From the NCBI GenBank assembly GCA_029266495.1, contig JAQSWS010000003.1, forward strand, positions 24,052 through 88,051: a DNA stretch of 64,000 nt, written 5' to 3'. The stretch comes from Rariglobus sp. Its GTDB lineage: Bacteria; Verrucomicrobiota; Verrucomicrobiia; Opitutales; Opitutaceae. The first letter of the stretch is position 1. Every line of letters begins with the position of its first letter. The notes under the pieces are model-generated. The model saw only the letters and a program-made list of their open reading frames with translations, made no database searches and had not been told where the DNA came from. The position numbers were made by a program, and so were the translations under genes. This document shows positions 27,077 to 36,561 of this stretch, piece by piece.

Positions 27077-27649
27077 GTGCAACGTCTGGTCCTCAAAGAA
27101 CTCCCGCGCTATGAATGCCTCGTTGAGGCATCCAAGCAGTTTCCCGACCTCAAGCCGGCGGCCTGTGAGGCGTTCATGCAGCTTATTCGCGCGGGCGAGG
27201 AGGTCATGCGGGTGATGAACGCCCACTTTGCCGCCCATAACATCACGCATGGACGGTTTCTCATGATGATGTTGCTGCTGGAAAAGACGGGCGATTGTCC
27301 GCGGCCGACCACTCCCGCCGAGCTGGCCGACCTCGCCTCGGTTTCCCGCGCCACCATCACCGGCCTGCTCGATACGCTGGAACGCGATGGTTTTGTCCGG
27401 CGCCAGCCTGATCCGGCGGATCGCCGGCAGATGTCCGTCCACCTGACGCCCAAGGGGCAGGAGTTCATGCATGGCATTCTGCCGGATCATTTCCGCCTGA
27501 TCACCCGGCTGATGAGCAACCTTTCGGATCGCGAACAACAAACCCTCTCCGGCCTGCTCACCAAGGTGTCCATGCAGGCCGCCGGCCTCGGTTCCGGCAG
27601 CGGCAACCTCTCCGCCGAAACGGACTCCTCCAGTTCCGCTCAAGCCTGA
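27077..27649 (+). CDS. MarR-family transcriptional regulator of the RND operon
   Basis: 190 aa, starting with GTG at 27077. A winged helix-turn-helix spans residues ~60-125: TPAELADLASVSRATITGLL for the recognition helix region, then LERDGFVRRQPDPADRRQM and VHLTPKGQEFM, the wing and the DxRxx motif typical of MarR. Flanking helices would form the dimer interface. A low-complexity Ser/Gly tail ends the protein. It lies 31 bp before the RND adaptor gene, so it most likely represses its own operon and is released by a small phenolic or lipophilic ligand, as is common in the family. The ligand is unknown. Confidence 0.92.
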   Translation: MQRLVLKELPRYECLVEASKQFPDLKPAACEAFMQLIRAGEEVMRVMNAHFAAHNITHGRFLMMMLLLEKTGDCPRPTTPAELADLASVSRATITGLLDTLERDGFVRRQPDPADRRQMSVHLTPKGQEFMHGILPDHFRLITRLMSNLSDREQQTLSGLLTKVSMQAAGLGSGSGNLSAETDSSSSAQA

Positions 27650-27680
27650 TTTTCCTCCTTTCACTCAACTCCTGCCTCCC

Positions 27681-28802
27681 ATGCTTAAGAAGTTCATCAT
27701 CGCCATCTCTGGTTTCTTCCTGGTCGTCGCCGCGCTTGGCTTCGTCAAGGTGGTCCAGATCAAAAAAGCCTCGTCGCAACCGCATGTCATGCCCGCCACC
27801 GCGGTCACCACGGTCGAGGCCGTGGAAGAGACCTGGCATCCGGTGCTCAGCGCCATTGCCACGCTCGCACCGGTCCAGGGCGTGACCCTCGGTGCCGATG
27901 CCGATGGCACGATCGCCCGTATCGCCGTGGAAAACGGAGCCGCCGTAAAGGCCGGGGACCTGCTGCTCGAATTCGACACCACGGTTGAAGCCGCCCAACT
28001 CGCCGCGATCGAAGCGCGTCTCGCCATCGTGAAGCTCGATCGCGACCGAGCCGTCGAGTTGCGGGAGAAGCAGACCAACAGCCAGGCCGAACTCGACCAG
28101 GCCGAGGCCCAGCTCAAGCAGACCCAGGCCGACGTCGAGGCGCTCCGGGCCCAGCTCGCCAAGAAAAAAGTCACCGCGCCTTTTGACGGCCGCGTGGGTA
28201 TCCGCCTCGTCAACGTCGGCCAGTTTGTCGCCCGCGGGGCGCCGCTGATGCCGTTGCAAAAACTCAACCCCATCTACGTCAACTTCAGCATCCCGCAGCG
28301 TTACCTGCCGCAGATTGTCTCCGGGCAGGAGGCCCAGGTGAAGGTCGATGCCTTCGGAGATCGCGTGTTCGCCGGCAAGATCACCGCGATCAACCCCGAG
28401 GTGGACGCGTCTTCCCGTAATGTTTTGGTGCAGGCGACAATTGAGAATCCCGATGAGATCCTCCGTTCCGGCATGTTTGCCCACGTGGAGGTGCAGCTGC
28501 CTTCCTCCAAGCCGTCCGTGATTGTTCCGGCGACCGCCATCGCCTACGCCTCCTACGGCAATTCGGTCTACATCATCGAGACGATGAAGGGCCCCGACGG
28601 GAAGGAATACCTCGGGGCGCGCCAGCAGTTCGTAAAGCTCGGCGCAGCGCGCGGAGACCAGATCGCCATCACGGAAGGCGTGAAGGCGGGCCAGGTCGTC
28701 GCCTCCGCCGGTATTTTCAAGCTGCGCAACGGCGCCCCGGTGCAGATCAACAACGAAAAGCTCCCCTCCAACAGTCCTTCGCCCAAGCCGGAGAACACCT
28801 GA
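27681..28802 (+). CDS. RND efflux periplasmic adaptor subunit (HlyD/MFP)
   Basis: 373 aa. The N-terminal membrane anchor is LKKFIIAISGFFLVVAALGFV. The split lipoyl (biotinyl-lipoyl-like) domain starts VTLGADADGTIARIAVENGA and VKAGDLLLEFDT. An alpha-helical hairpin follows (LDRDRAVELREKQTNSQAEL, then QAEAQLKQTQADVEALRAQL). Next are the second lipoyl half KVTAPFDGRVGIRLVNVGQF and the beta-barrel (NPIYVNFSIPQRYLPQIVSG, VFAGKITAINPEVD). It bridges the inner-membrane RND pump and the outer-membrane channel. It lacks a lipobox cysteine, so it is anchored by the N-terminal helix. It lies between marR and the pump gene. Confidence 0.95.
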   Translation: MLKKFIIAISGFFLVVAALGFVKVVQIKKASSQPHVMPATAVTTVEAVEETWHPVLSAIATLAPVQGVTLGADADGTIARIAVENGAAVKAGDLLLEFDTTVEAAQLAAIEARLAIVKLDRDRAVELREKQTNSQAELDQAEAQLKQTQADVEALRAQLAKKKVTAPFDGRVGIRLVNVGQFVARGAPLMPLQKLNPIYVNFSIPQRYLPQIVSGQEAQVKVDAFGDRVFAGKITAINPEVDASSRNVLVQATIENPDEILRSGMFAHVEVQLPSSKPSVIVPATAIAYASYGNSVYIIETMKGPDGKEYLGARQQFVKLGAARGDQIAITEGVKAGQVVASAGIFKLRNGAPVQINNEKLPSNSPSPKPENT

Positions 28803-28844
28803 AGCCCGCCACTCGCTTCCAGCGACCAGCCCTAGCATCTGCTC

Positions 28845-31800
28845 ATGAAATCCAGTTTTACCGACCTCTTCGTCCGCAAGCCAGTGATCGCCCTGGTGGT
28901 CAATATCGCGATCCTCGTCATCGGCCTGGTTTCCTACAGCCAGCTCAATGTCCGCCAGTATCCCCGCAGTGACAGCGCGGTCGTGAAAGTCTCCACCGTC
29001 TACTTCGGCGCGAGCGCCGAGACGGTGCGCGGCTACATCACCACGCAGCTTGAGCGCGTCATCGCCAGTGCCGACGGCATCGACTACATGGAGTCGCAGA
29101 GCGTCGCCGGCATGAGCACGATCAATGTGTTTCTGCGACTTAACTACGACACCAACGCCGCCCTCGCGCAGATCAGTTCCAAGATCGACCAGGTGCGCAG
29201 CGAGCTTCCGCCCGAGGCCGAGTCGCCCACCATCAATGTTGAGACGAGCGACAACCAGTTCGCCTCGATGTATCTGAGTTTCTACTCCGACAGCCTCGAG
29301 CAGAACCAGATCACCGATTACCTTAACCGCGTCGTCCAGCCGCAGATCGCTTCAATCAAAGGCGTGCAGCGCGCCGATGTCCTCGGCGGACGGGTTTTTG
29401 CGATGCGCATCTGGCTCAAGCCCGACCAGCTTGCCGCCCGTGGCATCAGCGCCGCCGAGGTCCGCTCGGCCCTGGGCAACAACAACGCGCTCGCGGCCGT
29501 TGGCAAAACCAAGGGCTCGATGATCCAGGTAAGCCTCGTGGCCGACACCGATCTTAAAAACGTCGATCAGTTCAAGCAGCTCGTCGTCGCGGAGCGCAAT
29601 GGTGCGATCATCCGTCTTGAGGACGTCGCCGAGGTGGTGCTCGGTGCCGAAAGCTACGACGAGGAAGTGCGCTTCGGCGGACAAAAAGCCACGTTCATGG
29701 GCATCTGGGTTTCGCCGACGGATTCGACCGTCGAGGTCATTCAACGCGTGCGTGATGCCTTCCCTGATTTGCAGTCACGTCTGCCTTCCGGGCTTCAAGC
29801 CAAAATCGCCTACGACGCCACGGCCTACATCGATGACGCCCTTCACGAGATCGTGAAGACCCTCCTTGAGACCCTGCTGATCGTATCGATCGTGATCTTC
29901 CTCTTCATGGGCTCGTTCCGCTCGGTGATGATTCCGGTCATCGCCATGCCGCTCTCGTTGATCGGAGCGCTCTTTATCATGCTGGTGGCGGGTTTCACGG
30001 TGAACCTGCTCACGCTCCTGGCCATCGTGCTGGCGGTCGGTATCGTGGTGGACGACGCCATCGTCGTGGTGGAAAACGTCGAGCGGCACATCCGCGAAGG
30101 AAAGGCGCGTCTCGATGCCGCCATCCTCGGTGCTCGCGAACTCGTCGGCCCCGTCATCTCGATGACGATCACGCTCGCGGCGGTTTATGCCCCGATCGGT
30201 TTCCAAGGCGGTCTCACCGGTGCGCTCTTCCGCGAGTTCGCCTTCACACTCGCCGGCGCGGTGCTGGTTTCCGGTGTCGTCGCCCTCACGCTCTCGCCGA
30301 TGATGAGCGCCTACCTCCTCAAGGATCACGCCCACGAGGACGAGGGCTTGAGCGGCAGGATCAACAAGGCGTTCGACTTTGTTCGCAATCGTTATGACAC
30401 GATCATCGGGCACAGCCTCAACTGGGTGCCCGTGACAATCACGGTGGCTGCGTTGCTCACGCTGCTGCTCGGGCCGTTCTTCATGTTTGCGCAGAAAGAA
30501 CTCGCGCCAAAAGAGGACCAGGGCGTGGTGTTCAGCATCCTGCTGCCTTCGCCCAACGCGACGATCGACCAGAACATGATCTTCTCCGAGCAGGTGCAGA
30601 CGATGTTCGAATCGTTTCCCGAATACGCCAATTCGTTCCAGCTCACCGGCACCTCGTTCGGCTTCGGCGGCGCCATCCTCAAGCCCTGGTCGGAGCGCTC
30701 GCGCACCGCGGAGGAAATCCAGGTCTCGTTGCAAGGCGACGCCGCGCGCATCGCCGGTCTCCAGGTTGTCATGAATACTCCGGATCCGCTGCCCTCGGGC
30801 GGACAGTTCCCGATCGAGTTCGTGGTCCGTTCGACCGCCGACCACCGCCAGATGCAGGAGTTTGCCGACCAGCTTCTGACCTATGCCAACGGCGAGGCCA
30901 ACGACCCGAACGCCATGCCGACGTTCTTCTTTGCAGACAGCGACCTGAAGTTCGACCTGCCGCAGGTCGAGATCGAGATCGACAAGGACAAGGTTGCCGC
31001 GATGGGTCTGAGCCTCAGCGATATTTCCCGCGACCTGGGTTCGCTCCTCGGCGGCGGTTACGTCAACCGGTTCGTCAACGATGGCCGCAGCTACCGCGTG
31101 ATTCCACAGGTCGAGCGCGGCGAGCGTCTCAACGCCGACCAGCTCCTCAACTACCATGTGCGCGGGCCCAACGGCCAGTTGATCGCGCTCTCCACCATCG
31201 CCAAGCTCAAGGAGACGGTCGAGCCCCGCACGCTCAATCGCTTCCAGCAGCTCAACGCCGTGAAGATCACCGGTGTCGGCCCCTCGGTCGATGCCGCGCT
31301 CGTGAAGCTCGAGACCAAGGCAAAGGAGATTCTCCCGCCCGACTACTCGATCGATTACGGCGGCCAGTCACGCCAGCTGCGGCATGAAGGCAGCGCGCTC
31401 TGGAAGGCAGGCGTGCTTGCGTTGTTGCTCATCTTCCTGGTGCTCGCCGCGCAGTTTAACAGCTTTCGCGATCCGTTCATCATCCTGCTTGGATCCGTGC
31501 CGCTTGCGCTCGTGGGTGCGATGCTGCCGATCTTCCTCTGGGAAACGACGCTCAACATCTATTCGCAAATCGGCTTGATCACCCTGGTGGGCCTGATCGC
31601 CAAGAACGGCATCCTGATCGTGGAGTTTGCCAACACGCTTCAAGAAGAGGGGCTCTCCAAGCGTGATGCCATCCGCCGTGCGGCCGCCACGCGCCTTCGC
31701 CCGGTGTTGATGACCTCCGCCGCGACGGTGTTCGGGCATCTGATGCTGATCTTTGTCGCGGGACCCGGTGCGGCCGCTCGTAACAGTATCGGCTGGGTGC

Positions 31801-31946
31801 TGGTGGTCGGCATGGCGATCGGCTCGTTCTTCACGCTCTTTGTCGTGCCCGCCTTCTACATGCTGATCGCCAAGGAGCATAATCCAGACGCCGCATCCGG
31901 GAAGCCCGCCGCCGTTCCGCCACCGCTGCCGCGAGTTGCGCATTAA
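28845..31946 (+). CDS. RND-family multidrug efflux pump, inner-membrane subunit
   Basis: 1033 aa, normal for AcrB/MexF-type proteins. It begins FTDLFVRKPVIALVVNIAIL (TM1), followed by the porter domain (LNVRQYPRSDSAVVKVSTVY). The TM4 proton-relay region reads LAIVLAVGIVVDDAIVVVEN, with the two essential aspartates, followed by the conserved ERHIREGK. The second half repeats the pattern: LVLAAQFNSFRDPFIILLGS and LVGLIAKNGILIVEFANTLQ, with TM10 Lys. It ends SIGWVLVVGMAIGSFFTLFV. The pattern IGFQGGLTGALFREFAFTLA is typical of the HAE1 drug-efflux group rather than metal pumps (CzcA). It functions as a trimer powered by protons. Substrate specificity cannot be read. Confidence 0.97.
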   Translation: MKSSFTDLFVRKPVIALVVNIAILVIGLVSYSQLNVRQYPRSDSAVVKVSTVYFGASAETVRGYITTQLERVIASADGIDYMESQSVAGMSTINVFLRLNYDTNAALAQISSKIDQVRSELPPEAESPTINVETSDNQFASMYLSFYSDSLEQNQITDYLNRVVQPQIASIKGVQRADVLGGRVFAMRIWLKPDQLAARGISAAEVRSALGNNNALAAVGKTKGSMIQVSLVADTDLKNVDQFKQLVVAERNGAIIRLEDVAEVVLGAESYDEEVRFGGQKATFMGIWVSPTDSTVEVIQRVRDAFPDLQSRLPSGLQAKIAYDATAYIDDALHEIVKTLLETLLIVSIVIFLFMGSFRSVMIPVIAMPLSLIGALFIMLVAGFTVNLLTLLAIVLAVGIVVDDAIVVVENVERHIREGKARLDAAILGARELVGPVISMTITLAAVYAPIGFQGGLTGALFREFAFTLAGAVLVSGVVALTLSPMMSAYLLKDHAHEDEGLSGRINKAFDFVRNRYDTIIGHSLNWVPVTITVAALLTLLLGPFFMFAQKELAPKEDQGVVFSILLPSPNATIDQNMIFSEQVQTMFESFPEYANSFQLTGTSFGFGGAILKPWSERSRTAEEIQVSLQGDAARIAGLQVVMNTPDPLPSGGQFPIEFVVRSTADHRQMQEFADQLLTYANGEANDPNAMPTFFFADSDLKFDLPQVEIEIDKDKVAAMGLSLSDISRDLGSLLGGGYVNRFVNDGRSYRVIPQVERGERLNADQLLNYHVRGPNGQLIALSTIAKLKETVEPRTLNRFQQLNAVKITGVGPSVDAALVKLETKAKEILPPDYSIDYGGQSRQLRHEGSALWKAGVLALLLIFLVLAAQFNSFRDPFIILLGSVPLALVGAMLPIFLWETTLNIYSQIGLITLVGLIAKNGILIVEFANTLQEEGLSKRDAIRRAAATRLRPVLMTSAATVFGHLMLIFVAGPGAAARNSIGWVLVVGMAIGSFFTLFVVPAFYMLIAKEHNPDAASGKPAAVPPPLPRVAH

Positions 31947-31973
31947 TCAATCTTAAGTCTTCTTCCTTCTTTT

Positions 31974-33338
31974 ATGAAATCAGTGCTCAGCCTTTCGCTT
32001 GCCTTGCTGGCCGTGCCGGTGGCTTTTGCCCAGACGCCCCCGCGTGATCCGGCGACCGCCCCGGTTCCCGATGTTCCCCGCCGGCTCCACCTGCGCACGG
32101 CGATCGTTTATGCGATCGAAAACAACTTCGCCATCCGCCAGGCGCGTGAACGCATCAAGGAGCAGGAAGGCCTCATCGTCGAGGTGAAGGCCCTGGCGCT
32201 GCCTAATGTCACCGCCGTGGCCGACTACTCGCGCAACGACGAGGAGATCTCCCAGGCCGTGCCGCCCAACCACCAGGACTGGACCATCGCCATCCAGGCC
32301 CGCCAGACGCTTTACGCCGGCGGCAGCGTCAAGGCGGCATTGGATTCGCAGAAAGTGCTGCGTGAAGCCGCGCTCCTTGATTTGCGTTCGGTGATCAACA
32401 ACGCCCTCCTCGAAGTCCGCACCCGTTTCTACAACGTGCTCCTCGCCCGCGAGCAGATCAGCGTGCAGGAGGAAAACGTAAAGCTTCTCCAGGAGCAGCT
32501 GCAAAACGCCCGCAACCGGTTCGAGGCCGGCAGCGTGTCCAACTTCGAGGTGCTTCGCGCCGAGGTCGAACTCGCCAATGCCCAGCCCCAGCTGATTCGT
32601 GCGCGCAACAGCTTCCGCACCTCCACCGACCAGCTCCGCCAGTCGCTCGGTTATATCAACACCACCCAGGAGAACCTCCGTCGCACCCCGGAATTCGTCG
32701 GCACGCTGGAGTTCACTCCGACCGCCTACGACCTGCAGACCGCCCTCGATCTCGCGCGTGTCAACCGTCCTGAACTTCTTCGCTCGGCCAAGCTCGTCCA
32801 GGCGCAGGAGCGCAACATCGACATCGCCCGCGCCGGTTATCGTCCCTCGGTCGATCTCGTCGGCAGCTACGGGCTCTTCAAGGACAACAGCTCGAATGCA
32901 TTCAACGACTCGCGCGACGGCTGGACCGTCGGCGTCGAATCCTCATGGGCCATCTTTGATGGTCGCGCCACCTCGGGACGCGTGGCCCAGGCCCGCTCCC
33001 AATACCGCCAGTCGGAGCTTTCTTTGAACGAGCAGATCCTCGCGGTGGAAGTCGAAGTGCGCAGCGCTTTATCGTCCTTGCAGGAGGCCGCCGAACTGGC
33101 GGAAGCCGCCGTGAAAGTCGTCGGCCAGGCCGAGGAATCGCTCCGTCTCGCGAACGCCCGCTACAGCGCCGGCAGCGCCACCCAGCTCGACGTTCTTCAA
33201 GCGCAGGTCGCCCTCACGCAGGCCCGGGACAACCAGCTCCAGGCCAATTACAGTTATAACGTGGCGCTCGCCAACGTGCGCCGCGCTCTCGGCGAACCCG
33301 ACACTTATCTCGCCGACCCCGCCGCGGCGGTGAAGTAA
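31974..33338 (+). CDS. TolC-family outer-membrane efflux channel
   Basis: 454 aa. The signal peptide is MKSVLSLSLALLAVPVAFAQ. Two homologous outer-membrane-factor repeats follow: RLHLRTAIVYAIENNFAIRQ and VKALALPNVTAVADYSRNDE, then YDLQTALDLARVNRPELLRS and ARAGYRPSVDLVGSYGLFKD. Long coiled-coil helices are present (ISVQEENVKLLQEQLQNARN; EVRSALSSLQEAAELAEAAV) with ARYSAGSATQLDVLQAQVAL, a TolC hallmark. No lipobox is seen. It lies 27 bp after the pump gene, completing a tripartite efflux operon under MarR. Confidence 0.95.
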   Translation: MKSVLSLSLALLAVPVAFAQTPPRDPATAPVPDVPRRLHLRTAIVYAIENNFAIRQARERIKEQEGLIVEVKALALPNVTAVADYSRNDEEISQAVPPNHQDWTIAIQARQTLYAGGSVKAALDSQKVLREAALLDLRSVINNALLEVRTRFYNVLLAREQISVQEENVKLLQEQLQNARNRFEAGSVSNFEVLRAEVELANAQPQLIRARNSFRTSTDQLRQSLGYINTTQENLRRTPEFVGTLEFTPTAYDLQTALDLARVNRPELLRSAKLVQAQERNIDIARAGYRPSVDLVGSYGLFKDNSSNAFNDSRDGWTVGVESSWAIFDGRATSGRVAQARSQYRQSELSLNEQILAVEVEVRSALSSLQEAAELAEAAVKVVGQAEESLRLANARYSAGSATQLDVLQAQVALTQARDNQLQANYSYNVALANVRRALGEPDTYLADPAAAVK

Positions 33339-33522
33339 CGCAGGCCGGGGTGGGGGGCGGAGATCCGAATGGGACCTTCGCCTCTTGATCTTTCGGGCAA
33401 GGGGAACGCTTCCACCCAAGGCGTTCCTCCCCGGGCGTTTTCCGTTAAATCCGGAACGTCGCGCCGCTTGCTTTGTCCTCATGGTTTCGCGCACGCTTGC
33501 GCCGATTCAGCGCCTTCTTGCC

Positions 33523-36492
33523 ATGAAACCTCTTCGTCTCCTTCTCATCGGCCTCGCCGCCTTCGCGCTGCTCCTGGTCGTGATCGTTGCGCTCGCGTTT
33601 AACCCCGGTGTGCAAACCTGGGCCGCCCGCAAACTGGCGCCCTCCACACCCGAACTCACGGTTGGCATCGGCCAGGTGGATGCAGGTCTCCATCAAACCC
33701 GCGTGGAAAATATCCGCGTCGTCCAGCCCGGCCTGGTGCTTACGATTCCCTCCGCCGAGATCGAGGCCGGCGTGCTCGACGCCGCCGGCGGCAAGATCGA
33801 GGTCAAGCGCCTTGTCGCCAAAGGATGGATACTCGACCTGACTGTCCCGCCTGCGCCCGCGCCCGTGTCGCCCGGTGTGGGCCCGTCGAATCCCCCGGCG
33901 TCCGGATCCCCGTCCGCTTCGCGCCCCTCTCCCGAGGCGACCGCCCGGGAGGCGTTCAACGGCCTCTTCACGCTCCTCGAACTGCCATTCGATCTCGCGG
34001 TGGATGGCGTCGATCTCGCCGGAGAGATCATCCTGCCTGAAGGTCGCGCCCCTGTGACGATCACCGGTGGTGGCATCGCCGCGGGCAAGGACGGGACTTT
34101 TGCGCTCGGCGCCGATTTCAAGGGCACCGATGCCTCCGCCCTGGTCGTGCGGGGCACCCTTGCCGCGCGCATGAACACCCCGCGCACCTTTGATCGTCTC
34201 GAAATCACGGTGGCCGCTTCGGCCTCCGGTCCGCAGGTGCCGCAGGGGGCAAAGATCGACATCGCCTTGACCGCAACGCGGGAGGCCGAAGGCGAAGCTT
34301 ACGTCGCGGCGCTGCGTTCCGGCACACGCGATGTTTTGGGCCTCGACGTCAAGCTGCCTCCCGGCACCGCGCCGCTCGCCGGGTCCTGGAAGCTCGATGC
34401 CATCGCGGCCGACCTCGCCCCGTTTGCCCTCGGTCGTCCGCTGCCGGAATTCGTTGCGAAAGGGCAGGGCACTTTCGAATCCGACCGGCGGTTTTCCCGA
34501 ATCAAGGCAGCCGGCACCGTGGACGCTTCCGTGGACAAACTCACGGTGCTGCAACCGGAGTTCGCCGCGTTCGGACGCCTGGCGCTCACCGCCGGCTTCG
34601 ATGTCGCCACCCAGGGCGACCTTCTTCGCCTCAACAAACTCGACGCCCGCGTGACCAGTGCCGACCCCGTCGCGAGCGTCACGGCGCTTCAAGCCATCGA
34701 ATTCAATCCCGCCACGGGCGCGCTGACCGCAGCCAACCCTGCGGCCGAACTCCTGCGCATCACCCTCGACGGTATTCCGCTGGCCTGGGCCAGGCCCTTC
34801 CTCGGAGACCTGGTGCTCACCGGCGACGATGTGCGCGGCGCGTTCACCGCCTCGGCCCGCGACGGCGGTTTTGCCCTGCGCCCCGCCGCGCCGATCACCC
34901 TCACCAATCTCTCCGCCACGAAGGCCGGCGAGCCGCTGGTGCGGGCGGTTGATGTGTCGCTCTCGGCGCAAGCCGACTACACGCCCAAGGGCTGGACGGC
35001 CGAGGTCACCGATCTCTCCGCTCTGAGTGCCGGCGCGCCGCTCCTCAAGCTCACGGCCCGGGCCGCGCAACCTTCCGGGGAACAGCAACCGCTCACCGCG
35101 TCCGGCGTCTTCGAGGCAAACCTGCCCTCCCTGCTGGAGCAGCCGGTCGCCGCGAGGACGGTTGCGCTGAAGCGGGGTATCGCTCGCGGCAATTTTTCCA
35201 TTGCAACTTCCTCGACCCGGCAGATCGGGCTCACGGTGCAACTTGTGGATCTCATGGCCGCCAATTCGAGGTCTTTGCCCGGCGTTTCCTTGCAGGCACG
35301 AGCCGACATCGACGCCTCCGGTCGCATTGATGCAAAGGCTCCCGTCGTGATTACGCAGGCCGGGCGGCGCTCCGATCTGAATCTCGACGCCGTGATCACG
35401 CCGGCCGGAAAAGAAACGAACATCAAGGCACAGCTCACCGGTGACACCCTGCATGTCCCCGACCTGATGCTTTTGTCGATGCTCTCTCCGGACTCGTCCG
35501 ACCCCGTGGATCCCGAGGCACCGGAATCGTCCCCCCCCGAACCGGAGCAATCGCCGGGCAAGCCTGCACCGGGCTCCGGCCCGACCGAGCCGTTATGGGC
35601 CGGGCTCACCGGTGAACTCAAGTTCGCCTTCAAGACGCTCGTTTATTCGAAGGAGGTCCAGGCGACCGATGTCGGCGGCGTCATCACGATCGAGCCCGCG
35701 GCACTCACGATGAAAAACATCGGGGCTGCGTTGAAGACCGGCGGCAGCCTCAAGGCCGGCGGCGACCTGAAGTTTGAGGCGAAAAAAAGACAACCTTACG
35801 CACTCAAGGCCGACGTTGCTCTGAACGATGTCGACCCCGCCCCGATCCTGCGCGCGCTTTCGCCCGGCGAACCTTCACCGGTTGAAGGCAGGTTCGACCT
35901 GACGACCCAGCTCTCCGGACGTGCGGTCGATCCTGCAAAGTTTACCGATAACGTGATCGGAGACATCCACCTCACGAGCAAAGGAGGCACGTTCAAGGCG
36001 CTTAACGTGAAGGCCCGTTCAGTTGTTGGCGGAGCGGGCACCGCCGCCACGATTGCAGGTGCGGTCGGCATTTTCACGGGGAGCGAGAAAACGGTGAAAT
36101 ACGCCGAGATGGGGCGCGCCGCCGCCGAGGTGATCAAGCAGTTGGGATCGATCAAATTCGACCAGCTCAACCTCGTCGTCGGCAGGGATAAAAAGAAGAA
36201 CCTGGACATCAAGGACCTCACGCTGATCGCTCCGATCGTTCATCTCACCGGCTCAGGTCAGATCACCCATGTTCCCGGCGTATCCGTGATGCGGCAGCCC
36301 TTGCTGGTAAACCTGCAACTCGGGGCCAGAGACAAGCTCGCCGCCAATTTGCGCACCTTGAATCTTATTGAGGGACAGGAGGACAAAAAGGGCTATGCCG
36401 CGATGACCGACGGGTTGAGGCTGGACGGATCCCTCCAGGCGATCGGAACCAAGCAGATCGAGAATCTGATCTACGACGCGATAACGAAGTGA
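33523..36492 (+). CDS. AsmA-family-like envelope protein
   Basis: 989 aa from the ATG at 33523 (MKPLRLLLIGLAAFALLLVV), which begins a single N-terminal membrane anchor. The rest is periplasmic and beta-rich, starting AFNPGVQTWAARKLAPSTPE as in AsmA/DUF748-type proteins. A Pro/Ser/Gly-rich linker (PPAPAPVSPGVGPSNPPASG) and an acidic Pro-rich linker (DPEAPESSPPEPEQSPGKPA) separate blocks. The C-terminal part (AGGDLKFEAKKRQPYALKAD; GDIHLTSKGGTFKALNVKA) matches the AsmA C-terminal pattern. AsmA-like proteins are thought to form bridge-like grooves for phospholipid transport to the outer membrane; that role is inferred. It follows the efflux operon by 184 bp, with only a weak hairpin (33403-33427) between. 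Confidence 0.82.
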   Translation: MKPLRLLLIGLAAFALLLVVIVALAFNPGVQTWAARKLAPSTPELTVGIGQVDAGLHQTRVENIRVVQPGLVLTIPSAEIEAGVLDAAGGKIEVKRLVAKGWILDLTVPPAPAPVSPGVGPSNPPASGSPSASRPSPEATAREAFNGLFTLLELPFDLAVDGVDLAGEIILPEGRAPVTITGGGIAAGKDGTFALGADFKGTDASALVVRGTLAARMNTPRTFDRLEITVAASASGPQVPQGAKIDIALTATREAEGEAYVAALRSGTRDVLGLDVKLPPGTAPLAGSWKLDAIAADLAPFALGRPLPEFVAKGQGTFESDRRFSRIKAAGTVDASVDKLTVLQPEFAAFGRLALTAGFDVATQGDLLRLNKLDARVTSADPVASVTALQAIEFNPATGALTAANPAAELLRITLDGIPLAWARPFLGDLVLTGDDVRGAFTASARDGGFALRPAAPITLTNLSATKAGEPLVRAVDVSLSAQADYTPKGWTAEVTDLSALSAGAPLLKLTARAAQPSGEQQPLTASGVFEANLPSLLEQPVAARTVALKRGIARGNFSIATSSTRQIGLTVQLVDLMAANSRSLPGVSLQARADIDASGRIDAKAPVVITQAGRRSDLNLDAVITPAGKETNIKAQLTGDTLHVPDLMLLSMLSPDSSDPVDPEAPESSPPEPEQSPGKPAPGSGPTEPLWAGLTGELKFAFKTLVYSKEVQATDVGGVITIEPAALTMKNIGAALKTGGSLKAGGDLKFEAKKRQPYALKADVALNDVDPAPILRALSPGEPSPVEGRFDLTTQLSGRAVDPAKFTDNVIGDIHLTSKGGTFKALNVKARSVVGGAGTAATIAGAVGIFTGSEKTVKYAEMGRAAAEVIKQLGSIKFDQLNLVVGRDKKKNLDIKDLTLIAPIVHLTGSGQITHVPGVSVMRQPLLVNLQLGARDKLAANLRTLNLIEGQEDKKGYAAMTDGLRLDGSLQAIGTKQIENLIYDAITK

Positions 36493-36561
36493 AAGCAGCC
36501 GCGGCATCCGCCGCTTCTACTTTACACCGTCCCCGCCGCCCGCGAAAAGCATGGCCGCGTC

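Noticed and set aside
29775..31157. Open frame on the minus strand opposite the RND pump gene
   Set aside because: The RND pump is certain; the opposite product is His/Arg/Glu-rich with no family resemblance.
33403..33427. Terminator between the TolC-like gene and the AsmA-like gene
   Set aside because: The 7-bp stem (GGAACGC/GCGTTCC) has a long loop and no T-tract; it is too weak to call.
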